Shown here: one piece after another, positions 1 through 7,226 of the stretch
Layout: each line of letters opens with the position of its first letter
Position numbering within the stretch: the first letter of the stretch is position 1
NCBI GenBank assembly: GCA_015660155.1
Contig: DQLO01000143.1
Span: 1 to 11,546 of the forward strand
Reading direction: 5' to 3'
DNA: 11,546 nucleotides
DNA from: Verrucomicrobiota bacterium
GTDB lineage: Bacteria > Verrucomicrobiota > Verrucomicrobiia > Limisphaerales > UBA1100
The notes under the pieces: model-generated
What the model saw: only the letters and a program-made list of their open reading frames with translations
Told to the model about the DNA's origin: nothing
Databases searched by the model: none
Translations under genes and position numbers: made by a program

Positions 1-14
1 CTGTACTCCGGCAC

Positions 15-905
15 TTGCGACATACAGTTGCCATCCTGATTTACGTTGCCTGCGTGTTTTTGGGCGCAGCACTGCTTTCGCCATTGGCGTGGAAATCGGT
101 ATTTGCGGACTGGGCATTTCTGTCATTCCTGAACGAGCACGACGATTTTCATCGTTACTTCAACCGCTGCCTGCTGGGGCTGGCCCTGCTTGGGTTGGGA
201 TTATTGTGCCGATTCTCCAGCATCAAATCGTGGTCAGAAATTGGTTGGGCACGTCCCGGCCAAAACCTGCCGTGGCTGGCCAAAGGCTTACTGCTCGGGC
301 TGGCCTCGCTGACGGCTGCGGCCGCCTTGCCCCTCCTGAGCGGCGCGAGGGAAATGCTCCCCACGCCTGCGCTTGCGGAATGGGCGCGCCATCTCGCCAA
401 TGCCTTGTTGGCCGGAGTCTTGGTGGCGTTGATTGAGGAAACGCTTTTTCGCGGCGTGCTCTTTGGTTTGTTGCGGCGGGATTTGCCGTGGCGTTGGGCG
501 GCGCTGGCGGGTTCGCTCTTTTTTGCGGCAATGCATTTTTTGGATCAAAAGCCGGATGTGGAAACGATCACTTGGACTTCCGGCTTCTCAGCGTTGCCGG
601 CGATGGTTCACGATTTTGCAAACGACCCGTATTCGGCGGCGAAATTTATCAACCTCACGCTGGCGGGAATTATCCTTTGCGCGCTTTGGCAGCGCACGGG
701 AAACCTTTATTGTTCAATCGGCGTGCATGCGGGCTGGATTTTTTGCCTGAAGACCAATGGATTCTTGACGCAATCAACTGCGGACACCGCATCGGTATTT
801 TGGGGCAACGGACAAATCAGCGATGGCTGGGCGGCCACGCCCTTGCTGGCGCTGATGCTTTGGTTTATTGTCCGAAGCAATGAAGAGCCCTCTCAACCTG
901 ACTGA
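15..905 (+). CDS. CPBP family intramembrane metalloprotease (possibly 5'-partial)
   Basis: This is a multi-pass membrane protein with the conserved motifs of the CPBP (CAAX protease and bacteriocin-processing, Abi/Rce1-like) family. The motifs seen are EETLFR at residues 141-146, the FFAAMHF segment with His174, Asn213 in a membrane segment, and His238 in the IGVHAGW segment. Together these would form the glutamate/histidine metal site inside the membrane. Hydrophobic stretches lie near residues 5-25, 50-65, 88-108, 127-150, 160-176, 212-225 and 272-288. The substrate cannot be read from sequence; family members process prenylated proteins or peptides, or have unknown roles. The start given is a TTG with no visible Shine-Dalgarno. 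The frame stays open to the window edge (codons for V-L-R-H precede it), so the real start may lie upstream. The 3' end overlaps comF by 26 bases, which suggests co-transcription. Confidence 0.85.
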   Translation: MRHTVAILIYVACVFLGAALLSPLAWKSVFADWAFLSFLNEHDDFHRYFNRCLLGLALLGLGLLCRFSSIKSWSEIGWARPGQNLPWLAKGLLLGLASLTAAAALPLLSGAREMLPTPALAEWARHLANALLAGVLVALIEETLFRGVLFGLLRRDLPWRWAALAGSLFFAAMHFLDQKPDVETITWTSGFSALPAMVHDFANDPYSAAKFINLTLAGIILCALWQRTGNLYCSIGVHAGWIFCLKTNGFLTQSTADTASVFWGNGQISDGWAATPLLALMLWFIVRSNEEPSQPD

Positions 906-1605
906 GCCGTTGAAGGGGCTTGCCTTTCCGGAGGTCTGCCAAGTGTGCGGTGAAACATGGGCCGGGGCGGTTGACGGCTTTGCCTGCCGAACATGTCGGT
1001 CAAACATTTTCAAATCCACACCGCCTTGGTGCGAGCAATGCGGATTGCCTTTCGAGGGTGCGGCGGGGGATGCGGTCACCTGCAAAAATTGCCACGAGGC
1101 AGATTGGCAATTTGAGAGCGCCCGCTCCATGATGTCCGCGCGCGGGTTGGTGCGGGAAGTGATTCATCGATACAAATATAACCGTCACGAATTTTTTGAA
1201 CCTCTGATGATCCAATGGCTGTTTGGCTGTGGAAGACTGTTTTTGGAGAACTCACAATGCGTGGTTCCCGTTCCGCTGCATCCGCTGAAAGAACGTGATC
1301 GCGGCTTCAACCAAGCTGAGCGATTAGCTAAGGGGGTGGCCGAACACCTCAATTTACCGATGGAATCGCGGTGGTTAAGGCGCGTCAAATTCACAGAAAC
1401 CCAAACAAACCTCTCACGCAAAGAGCGCATGTCGAATATGCGTAACGCGTTTGAAGCCTCGGAGCGCATGACCTTTTCGCGCGTATTATTAGTGGACGAC
1501 GTGATGACCACCGGCGCCACAGCGAGCGCCTGTGCGGCGGCGCTCCGGCGGGCGGGAGTGCAAACTGTGAATGTCTTGACCCTCGCGCGCGGCATGCCGG
1601 TTTAG
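880..1605 (+). CDS. comF: ComF family phosphoribosyltransferase-like protein
   Basis: This is a 241-residue ComF/GntX-type protein: an N-terminal zinc-binding region followed by a type I phosphoribosyltransferase fold. Four CxxC pairs (C20/C23, C36/C39, C51/C54, C68/C71) suggest two zinc ribbons. The fold carries the family motif PVPLHPxxxxxRGFNQA in the middle, the TxTQTxLSRKER segment, and the PRPP-binding loop VLLVDDVMTTGAT at 202-214 with the Asp206-Asp207 pair. ComF proteins are linked to uptake of transforming DNA across the inner membrane in competent bacteria, but are widely found in species of unknown competence, and no other competence gene is here. ATG 880 is preferred; an in-frame TTG at 868 would add four residues. 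The gene overlaps the upstream protease gene by 26 bases, so translational coupling is likely. I am confident of the family, less so of a role in competence. Confidence 0.9.
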   Translation: MKSPLNLTEPLKGLAFPEVCQVCGETWAGAVDGFACRTCRSNIFKSTPPWCEQCGLPFEGAAGDAVTCKNCHEADWQFESARSMMSARGLVREVIHRYKYNRHEFFEPLMIQWLFGCGRLFLENSQCVVPVPLHPLKERDRGFNQAERLAKGVAEHLNLPMESRWLRRVKFTETQTNLSRKERMSNMRNAFEASERMTFSRVLLVDDVMTTGATASACAAALRRAGVQTVNVLTLARGMPV

Positions 1606-1668
1606 TTTTGACTTGAGGCGGAGGCGGGTTTGGCCAACATACTCCCCGGACGGCGGCAGTGCCGGATT

Positions 1669-2592
1669 ATGGCTAAACAACCCAAAAAAACTCTCGGACT
1701 CGAAACAGTTGAACCGGCGGTGACTCCTCCACCCATGGAGCAAGAGCCGGCAATTGAAAAGAAACCGGTGAGCTCCGGCACCACTCGCAAGCGCGAAATC
1801 CCGCAGGGCTTGTGGACGAAATGCCCCGAGTGCGATGAGATGATTTTCGACAAGGAGTTGGCGGAAAACGAAAAGGTCTGCCCGCATTGCACCCACCACT
1901 TTCCCACCACTGCTTATGAGCGCATCGCCTCGTTGACGGAGCCGGATTCATTTGAGGAATTTGACGCGGATATGATGAGCGTCGACACGCTGGAATTTAC
2001 CGGCACCGCCGCCTACGCCGACAAGCTGGTGAAACACCGCGAAAAAACCGGACTCAAGGATGCCGTGATCACCGGCATCGGCCGCATCGGTAGCCACGAA
2101 GTGGGGATGGCGGTGATGGATTTTAATTTCCTTGGCGGTTCCATGGGCTCGGTGGTGGGTGAAAAAATTACACGCATCCTGGAAGCCGCCACGGAACGAC
2201 GATTGCCCGCGATAATTATTTCCAGCAGCGGCGGCGCGCGAATGTACGAAGGCATGTTCAGCCTCATGCAACTGGCCAAAACCAGCGCGGCCATTGCGTA
2301 TCATGGGCGGCAAAAGCTGCCGTACATCAGCGTGCTTACCCACCCCACCACCGCGGGCGTGATGGCGAGCTTCGCGAGCTTGGGCGATCTGATTATCTCC
2401 GAGCCCAAAGCGATGATTGGTTTTGCCGGGCCGCGCGTGATTAAAGACACCACGCAAAGCGAACTGCCCGAGGGCTTCCAAACGGCGGAGTTTTTGATGG
2501 AACGCGGGTTGATCGACTCGATTGTTCCGCGCACGGAACTGAAAAAGCGGCTGAATGAGTATCTCGATTACCTTTGCGGGCAGCTCGCCTAA
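1669..2592 (+). CDS. accD: Acetyl-CoA carboxylase carboxyltransferase subunit beta
   Basis: AccD and AccA together form the carboxyltransferase that moves carboxyl from biotin on AccB to acetyl-CoA, giving malonyl-CoA, the committed step of fatty acid synthesis in the cytoplasm. The 307-residue protein has the AccD zinc finger (C52, C55, C71, C74) preceded by GLWTK. It also has the crotonase-fold segments GGSMGSVVG (from 156), SSSGGARMYEG (from 185, oxyanion-hole glycines) and GFAGPRVI (from 251). The match runs along the whole E. coli protein (304 residues). The zinc finger sits about 25 residues further in than in E. coli because of a Pro/Glu/Lys-rich N-terminal stretch. The start is uncertain: a TTG at 1630 has a well-placed GGAGG (1620-1624) and would add 13 residues. 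The stop overlaps that of the convergent lipoprotein gene. accA is not in the window. Confidence 0.95.
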   Translation: MAKQPKKTLGLETVEPAVTPPPMEQEPAIEKKPVSSGTTRKREIPQGLWTKCPECDEMIFDKELAENEKVCPHCTHHFPTTAYERIASLTEPDSFEEFDADMMSVDTLEFTGTAAYADKLVKHREKTGLKDAVITGIGRIGSHEVGMAVMDFNFLGGSMGSVVGEKITRILEAATERRLPAIIISSSGGARMYEGMFSLMQLAKTSAAIAYHGRQKLPYISVLTHPTTAGVMASFASLGDLIISEPKAMIGFAGPRVIKDTTQSELPEGFQTAEFLMERGLIDSIVPRTELKKRLNEYLDYLCGQLA

Positions 2593-2972
2593 AGCTTGGG
2601 CTTAAGCTTGGCGTAAATCAATTCCGAGGCTTCACGATCCCCAAAGATTCCCACGCGAATGGAGAGTGACGTCAACACCGTGGACTCACTTTTCACATCA
2701 AAGGTGACGTTCCCAAAATCGCTGCGGGCGGTAATTCTGCCAGTGAAAGCTTTCTTCTCATTTTTCTGGACTTCGAAATTCAGTTCCTTGCAGGTCTGTT
2801 CCACGGCGGCGTAAACCTCATCAAAAGACTTGGTCGAAGTCACTTCGAGATCCCCCTTGGTGTACATCACCGCGCCGGCGCCCGCGCCGATGGCGGCCGC
2901 AACCAAGCAACCGGTTTGAGTAACCCCCACGAATCCAACCACAACCGTGGCAATAATTTTTTTGATATTCAT
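2589..2972 (-). CDS. DUF3568-like small lipoprotein
   Basis: This is a 127-residue exported protein. A Lys-Lys N-terminus and hydrophobic core lead to T-Q-T-G-C, with Cys21 as the probable lipidated residue. Gln at position -3 of this lipobox is unusual, so lipidation is likely but not certain. A glycine/alanine-rich hydrophobic segment (AAAIGAGAGAVMYTKG) follows, then a small alpha/beta domain with S-F-D-E-V-Y and, near the C-terminus, S-I-R-V-G-I-F-G-D-R. This layout matches DUF3568 proteins, whose function is unknown; it probably faces the periplasm. The ATG at 2970-2972 is chosen because AGGAGG lies four bases upstream; an in-frame extension to 3020 would run through that site and the promoter. 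It is transcribed divergently from the kinase gene and converges on accD. No function can be assigned. Confidence 0.85.
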   Translation of the reverse strand: MNIKKIIATVVVGFVGVTQTGCLVAAAIGAGAGAVMYTKGDLEVTSTKSFDEVYAAVEQTCKELNFEVQKNEKKAFTGRITARSDFGNVTFDVKSESTVLTSLSIRVGIFGDREASELIYAKLKPKL

Positions 2973-2976
2973 AACG

Positions 2977-2982
2977 CCTCCT
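2977..2982 (-). promoter_or_regulatory. Strong Shine-Dalgarno of the lipoprotein gene
   Basis: On the - strand the bases read AGGAGG, followed by CGTT and then the ATG of the lipoprotein gene. This is the clearest ribosome binding site in the window, and it fixes the start at 2972 rather than at an in-frame upstream codon. Most other genes here have weak or no such site. Confidence 0.85.
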
Positions 2983-3004
2983 GAGTGCCACCGGCACAAA
3001 GGGG

Positions 3005-3033
3005 AATCTAGAAATGCCACCCAATTTAGTCAA
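3005..3033 (-). promoter_or_regulatory. Sigma-70-type promoter of the lipoprotein gene
   Basis: On the - strand TTGACT (3028-3033, 5 of 6 consensus) is followed by a 17-base spacer and TAGATT (3005-3010, 4 of 6). Transcription would start near 2998, giving a leader of about 26 bases that carries the AGGAGG site. The position, spacing and order all fit. The element overlaps the proposed ATG of the divergent kinase gene (3014), so RNA polymerase bound here could interfere with kinase transcription. The call is from consensus only. Confidence 0.65.
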
Positions 3034-6000
3034 GAGAGAGAGCGCCCGACTTATTCACATGAGAGAATCAAAGTCGGCGCTTGCCTTGCCGCCGCCCCGA
3101 TGCAAAATTGAAGGCAGACCGGTGGCCGATCCAAATCCATTTCCCGTGCCCGAGGATGAAGCCGCGCGACTCAAACTGTTGCGCGGCTTAAAATTCACGC
3201 AAACCAGCCAACCAGAGACCACGTGGGATGACTTGGTGGAGTTGGCCGCACACATCGCCAATACACCCAAGGCGTGGATTGCGATGGTGGCCAAGGAAAC
3301 GGTTCAGCCCATCGCCTGTTGGGGTTGCGAAATTGAGGAGACGCCCCGAGCCGAGTCGCCCTGCGCCCAAGCCATCATGGCCGAGGCCCCTCTGATTGCG
3401 CCGGAAAACTTCCCGGGATTTTATGCGGGTTTTCCGATCCGCGTGAATGGTCATGCCGTGGGCACACTCGCGGTGGAGGGAGCGGAGTCACTCGATCTTT
3501 CCGACACGCAGATTCGCCAATTGCAACTGCTCGCCAGCCAAGCCGCGGCGCGATTGAACCTCCGGCACCGCGTGGCCGCTTTGGAGACAGAAAACGCGGA
3601 ATTACTCATTCAAGAATTGGGCGTGGAAATGGCTGAGGAAAAATACCGCAGCATTTTCGAGAACGTGCAGGAGGGCATTTTTCAAACGACGGAAGAAGGA
3701 CGCTTCATATCCGCCAACCCGATGCTTGCGAAAATTTACGGGTTTGAATCTCCGGATGATTTGATGGCGAATTTGAATGATATTTCCGGCCAGCTTTATC
3801 TCGACCCGGAACGTAGAACGGAATTTGTGAGGCGCATGAATACGCATGACGTCCTCCACGATTTCCAATCGCCGGTGCGCCGCCAGGATGGAGAATTAAT
3901 TTGGATTTCTGAAAATGTCCGTGCCGTGCGCAACAAGGCGGACGAATTGCTTTATTTTGAGGGCACGGTGGTGGACATCACCGAACAGAAAAATGCCGAG
4001 CAGGCCCTGCGCACCTCGGAATTGCTTTACCATTCGTTGGTGGAAATTATTCCACAAAATATTCTGCGCAAAGACAGCGAGGGTCGGTTCACTTTTGCCA
4101 ATCAACGTTTTTGCAAACTTAATGACCGACCCCTTGATGAGATCATCGGCAAGACTGATCATGATTTATTCCCAAAAGATCAGGCGGATAAATATCGGCG
4201 CGATGATCAGCGCGTGATGGAGAATGACCAAACCTACGCCACCACTGAAATCCACACGCAACCTGACGGCACGGAGCTGCACGTGGAGGTGATCAAAAGG
4301 CCGCTCCACAATGAGGCGGGCGAAGTCACGGGCCTGCAGTGTATGTTTTGGGATGTCACCGAACGGCACTTCATGGAGGAGCAATTAGCCTATGAACGCG
4401 ACCTGCTCAATGCGCTTCTGGAAAATGTTCCGGACAGAATTTACATCAAGGACACCGAATCGCGTTTCATCAAGGGCAGCTCCGCGCTCGCCCGGCGACT
4501 GAGTCTTAATTCAGCCGATGAAATTATTGGCAAAACGGATTACAATTTCCATCCGGAAAATCAGGCGCGCGAATTCCATGAGGACGAACAACGCGTCATC
4601 CTCACCGGCAAGGCAATCGTCAACAAAGTCGAGCAACAAACCAGCGAGGAAGGCCGTACCATTTGGGCTTCGGTCACCAAGGTGCCTTTCCGAAACCGCT
4701 CGGGCATGATTACCGGCATCATTGGAATTTCGCGTGACATCACCGCGCTGAAGCTGGCCGAGGAAGAAAGTGCCCGCGCGCGGGATTTGGCGGTGGAGGC
4801 CGCCCAGGTGAAGGCACAATTTCTCGCCGTGATGAGCCATGAAATTCGCACGCCAATGAATGGCATCATCGGGATGATTGATTTACTGCTCTCCTCAGAG
4901 CTCTCAGAAGACCAGCGGGAATACGCCCAAACTGTCCGTACTAGCGCCGATGCGTTGCTGGATATTCTCAATGATATTCTGGATCTCTCGAAGATCGAGG
5001 CCGGGCGGCTTGAGCTGGAAAAGGCAGAATTTTCACTGCGCAAAGTCTTGGAGGAAGCGGTGGAACTCCATGCCCTGCGCGCGGAAGCCAACCAAATCGA
5101 ACTCAACGCCAACGTGCCTGCTGAATGCGAAGGGCGTTATCGCGGCGACGCCGGGCGCCTTCGGCAGGTGCTGCTCAATCTTGTAAACAATGCCGTGAAG
5201 TTTACCGAGCAAGGCGAAGTGCAGGTCTCGGTCAGCCGAAATCAGGAAACCGATAGCGGCATCGAGTTGCAATTCTCTATTCGCGATACCGGCCTCGGCA
5301 TCACACCTGAACAACAGGAAAAAATCTTTGACGCTTTCCGCCAAGCCGACGGCTCCACCAACCGCCGTTACGGCGGCACCGGCCTCGGCCTTTCCATTTC
5401 GCGCCAGCTCACTGAGATGATGGGCGGCCATATGTGGCTCGAAAGTGTACCGGGAGAAGGCTCCACCTTTCACTTCACGGTGCAGTTGGAAAACTTCACC
5501 CCGGAACCGCCGCCGGCGGACGATGAGCTTATTGATAAAAAAATACTCGTGGTGGCCCCTAACGATTTTGCCCGCGAGGCTATCGCTCAATTCGCGAACG
5601 CCTGGAAAATGGATCTTACCACTGCCGCCACCGGCGAAGGTGCCCGCCAACGCCTCAATGAACAGGCGCGGTTTGACCTCATCCTCGTGGACCTCGCGCT
5701 TGACGACGAAGACGGCCTCGATCTCGTACAAGAAATCCAAACCCATGAAACACATCGCGAGGCCAAAACTATCCTCCTCACCTCGCGCCGGCACAAAATG
5801 GATCCCGGACTGCTTCGCACTCTGGGCATTGCGGGAACGCTGCTCAAACCCGTGCGCCGCGGGCGCTTGCATCAAGTGCTGCTCAATGCCCTTACCGGCA
5901 AAACACACACGCCCAAATCCGTGGAACGAGGGGACGCCGCCAGCCACCGTTCGCTCCGCGTGTTGGTGGCGGAAGACAATCCCATCAATCAACGTGTGGC

Positions 6001-6685
6001 CACGCTTCAGCTCAACAAGCTGGGCCACGAGGTTGATTTACGGGACGACGGACAGGGCGTATTGGACACCCACCTTGGCGATTTTGACATCATCCTGATG
6101 GACTGCCAAATGCCCAACGTGGATGGCTTGGAGGCCACCCGCCAAATTCGCCAACGCGAACAGGCCGATCCTGGGCAACAACCCATTTACATTATCGCCA
6201 TGACCGCCAACACGCAGGAGGATGACCGTGCCGCATGCCTCGAGGCGGGGATGGACGATTTTATTTCGAAACCCGTGCAGCTCAACGAGCTCGAGCGCGC
6301 GCTCAATAAATCCCTCGGCCTCGATCCCGGAATGGAGCTGGACGTTCCCGGAGCGGCGCTGCTCGACCAAACTCAGCTCGACCAGTTTCGCGTCAATGAC
6401 AACAACGATATGCTTCGTGAGCTGGTTACGATGTACCTTTCGGAAACCGACGGGCAAATCGAATCGCTCACCGCCCAGCAAGATGCGGACACCATGGCTC
6501 GCATTGCCCACCAGCTTAAGGGAAGCAGCGCCAATCTCGGCGCGCGCCAATTGGCCGATGCCTTTTCGCGTCTTGAAGAAACCGCCAAAGCCGGCGACCT
6601 CGCACCGGCCAACGATTTGCTGGCGGAAATTCGCGGCACCTTCGATCGCACCCGCGTGAAGTTCAACGCCCTGCTCGACGAATGA
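3014..6685 (+). CDS. Soluble hybrid sensor histidine kinase (GAF-PAS-PAS-PAS-HisKA-HATPase-REC-REC-HPt)
   Basis: This is a 1223-residue phosphorelay kinase with no signal peptide or membrane segment, so it probably senses a cytoplasmic cue. Approximate order: GAF 61-183; PAS1 210-330, ending VVDITEQ; PAS2 336-455; PAS3 464-580; HisKA with phospho-acceptor His609 in MSHEIRTPMNGIIG; HATPase with N-box Asn722/725/726, G1 box DTGLGI at 758-763 and G2 box GGTGLGLS at 787-794. Receiver 1 (about 843-960) keeps Asp893 and a Lys-Pro but has Ala848-Pro849 where the acidic pair should be. Receiver 2 (about 982-1095) is complete, with Glu987/Asp988, Asp1030 and Lys1086. HPt (about 1135-1220) has His1166 in AHQLKGSSANLGA. 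The likely route is His609 to Asp1030 to His1166 to an unlinked regulator; no response regulator gene is adjacent. ATG 3014 has GGGGA about eight bases upstream; ATG 3059 is an alternative. The ligand is unknown. Confidence 0.93.
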   Translation: MPPNLVKRESARLIHMRESKSALALPPPRCKIEGRPVADPNPFPVPEDEAARLKLLRGLKFTQTSQPETTWDDLVELAAHIANTPKAWIAMVAKETVQPIACWGCEIEETPRAESPCAQAIMAEAPLIAPENFPGFYAGFPIRVNGHAVGTLAVEGAESLDLSDTQIRQLQLLASQAAARLNLRHRVAALETENAELLIQELGVEMAEEKYRSIFENVQEGIFQTTEEGRFISANPMLAKIYGFESPDDLMANLNDISGQLYLDPERRTEFVRRMNTHDVLHDFQSPVRRQDGELIWISENVRAVRNKADELLYFEGTVVDITEQKNAEQALRTSELLYHSLVEIIPQNILRKDSEGRFTFANQRFCKLNDRPLDEIIGKTDHDLFPKDQADKYRRDDQRVMENDQTYATTEIHTQPDGTELHVEVIKRPLHNEAGEVTGLQCMFWDVTERHFMEEQLAYERDLLNALLENVPDRIYIKDTESRFIKGSSALARRLSLNSADEIIGKTDYNFHPENQAREFHEDEQRVILTGKAIVNKVEQQTSEEGRTIWASVTKVPFRNRSGMITGIIGISRDITALKLAEEESARARDLAVEAAQVKAQFLAVMSHEIRTPMNGIIGMIDLLLSSELSEDQREYAQTVRTSADALLDILNDILDLSKIEAGRLELEKAEFSLRKVLEEAVELHALRAEANQIELNANVPAECEGRYRGDAGRLRQVLLNLVNNAVKFTEQGEVQVSVSRNQETDSGIELQFSIRDTGLGITPEQQEKIFDAFRQADGSTNRRYGGTGLGLSISRQLTEMMGGHMWLESVPGEGSTFHFTVQLENFTPEPPPADDELIDKKILVVAPNDFAREAIAQFANAWKMDLTTAATGEGARQRLNEQARFDLILVDLALDDEDGLDLVQEIQTHETHREAKTILLTSRRHKMDPGLLRTLGIAGTLLKPVRRGRLHQVLLNALTGKTHTPKSVERGDAASHRSLRVLVAEDNPINQRVATLQLNKLGHEVDLRDDGQGVLDTHLGDFDIILMDCQMPNVDGLEATRQIRQREQADPGQQPIYIIAMTANTQEDDRAACLEAGMDDFISKPVQLNELERALNKSLGLDPGMELDVPGAALLDQTQLDQFRVNDNNDMLRELVTMYLSETDGQIESLTAQQDADTMARIAHQLKGSSANLGARQLADAFSRLEETAKAGDLAPANDLLAEIRGTFDRTRVKFNALLDE

Positions 6686-6694
6686 CCCTTCTCT

Positions 6695-6723
6695 TTGACA
6701 ACGCGCCCCCTCCAGCTTAGGTT
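6695..6723 (+). promoter_or_regulatory. Candidate promoter of the HIT-phoH-ybeY-recO run
   Basis: A perfect TTGACA (6695-6700) is followed by a 17-base spacer and TAGGTT (6718-6723, only 3 of 6 consensus). It sits in the 45-base gap between the kinase stop and the HIT gene ATG at 6731. A start six to eight bases after the -10 would fall at about 6730, which would make the transcript nearly leaderless. The -35 is strong and the -10 weak. Read-through from the kinase gene is the alternative. Confidence 0.4.
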
Positions 6724-6730
6724 TACGCCA

Positions 6731-7225
6731 ATGGAAGCACTGCACGCACCTTGGCGCATCGAATACATCCTCGGCCCCAAGCGCCCCGAAGGCGACGACG
6801 GCTCCATTTTTACAGCGATCGCGCAGTCCGATCAGGATGAGAAAAACTACATGATTGCCCGCGGTAAAACCTGTTTTGCCGTGATGAATAATTTTCCTTA
6901 CAACGCAGGCCATCTCCTGATTGTGCCTTATCGTGAGGTGCCCGATTTGGCTGACCTCACCGACGACGAACTGCTCGAGCTAATGCAACTCTGCCGCCAG
7001 TGCCAAGCCGCGCTGCGCGAGACGATGAATCCCGGCGGTTTCAACATCGGCATCAACCTCGGCCAAGCCGCTGGGGCGGGCATTCGCGAACATTTGCATT
7101 TGCACGTGGTTCCCCGCTGGCAGGGTGACACCAACTTCATGCCCGCCCTCGGCCAAACTGCCGTCATCCCCGAGGCCGTCGCCGAGACGGCCGCCAAACT
7201 CCGCGCCGCCCTTGCGCAAAATTAA
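6731..7225 (+). CDS. HIT family nucleotide hydrolase/phosphorylase (Ap4A phosphorylase-like)
   Basis: This is a 164-residue histidine-triad protein. The N-terminal MEALHAPWRIEYI matches the typical start of this HIT subgroup and supports ATG 6731 over an in-frame TTG at 6695 that lies in the candidate -35. The core has FAVMNNFPYNAGHLLIVPYR and the catalytic triad in EHLHLHVVPRW (His121, His123, His125), with the middle or last histidine attacking the alpha phosphate. The HxHxHVVPRW form resembles mycobacterial Rv2613c-type enzymes that split diadenosine tetraphosphate by phosphorolysis. Whether this one is a phosphorylase or hydrolase cannot be told from sequence alone. Its stop is one base before the phoH ATG, so it is probably the first gene of an operon with phoH, ybeY and recO. 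It probably acts in the cytoplasm on dinucleoside polyphosphates or similar adducts. Confidence 0.9.
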   Translation: MEALHAPWRIEYILGPKRPEGDDGSIFTAIAQSDQDEKNYMIARGKTCFAVMNNFPYNAGHLLIVPYREVPDLADLTDDELLELMQLCRQCQAALRETMNPGGFNIGINLGQAAGAGIREHLHLHVVPRWQGDTNFMPALGQTAVIPEAVAETAAKLRAALAQN

Positions 7226-7226
7226 T

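Noticed and set aside
1608..1643. Possible accD promoter (TTGACT or TTGAGG with CATACT)
   Set aside because: Spacers of 24 or 19 bases and a weak -10 make it unconvincing; accD may be read from the comF transcript.
1948..2481. 177-codon open frame on the - strand inside accD
   Set aside because: It is a shadow of strongly conserved AccD coding sequence, with a His/Gly-rich translation and no domain.
2985..2997. GTGCC-ACC-GGCAC small hairpin between the divergent start codons
   Set aside because: It has only five base pairs and one copy, and sits in the lipoprotein leader. It could be an operator, but chance is as likely in GC-rich DNA.
5033..6028. 331-codon open frame on the - strand inside the kinase gene
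   Set aside because: It is opposite conserved HATPase and receiver motifs of the kinase; no recognisable domain or start signal.
6695..6730. TTG start giving 12 extra residues on the HIT protein
   Set aside because: The added residues do not look like the family, no Shine-Dalgarno precedes it, and the TTG is part of the TTGACA candidate -35. MEALHAPWRIEYI is the normal family start.
7125..7226. In-frame upstream extension of phoH
   Set aside because: It overlaps the HIT coding sequence, is Pro/Ser-rich low-complexity shadow, and ATG 7227 gives the usual PhoH N-terminus.
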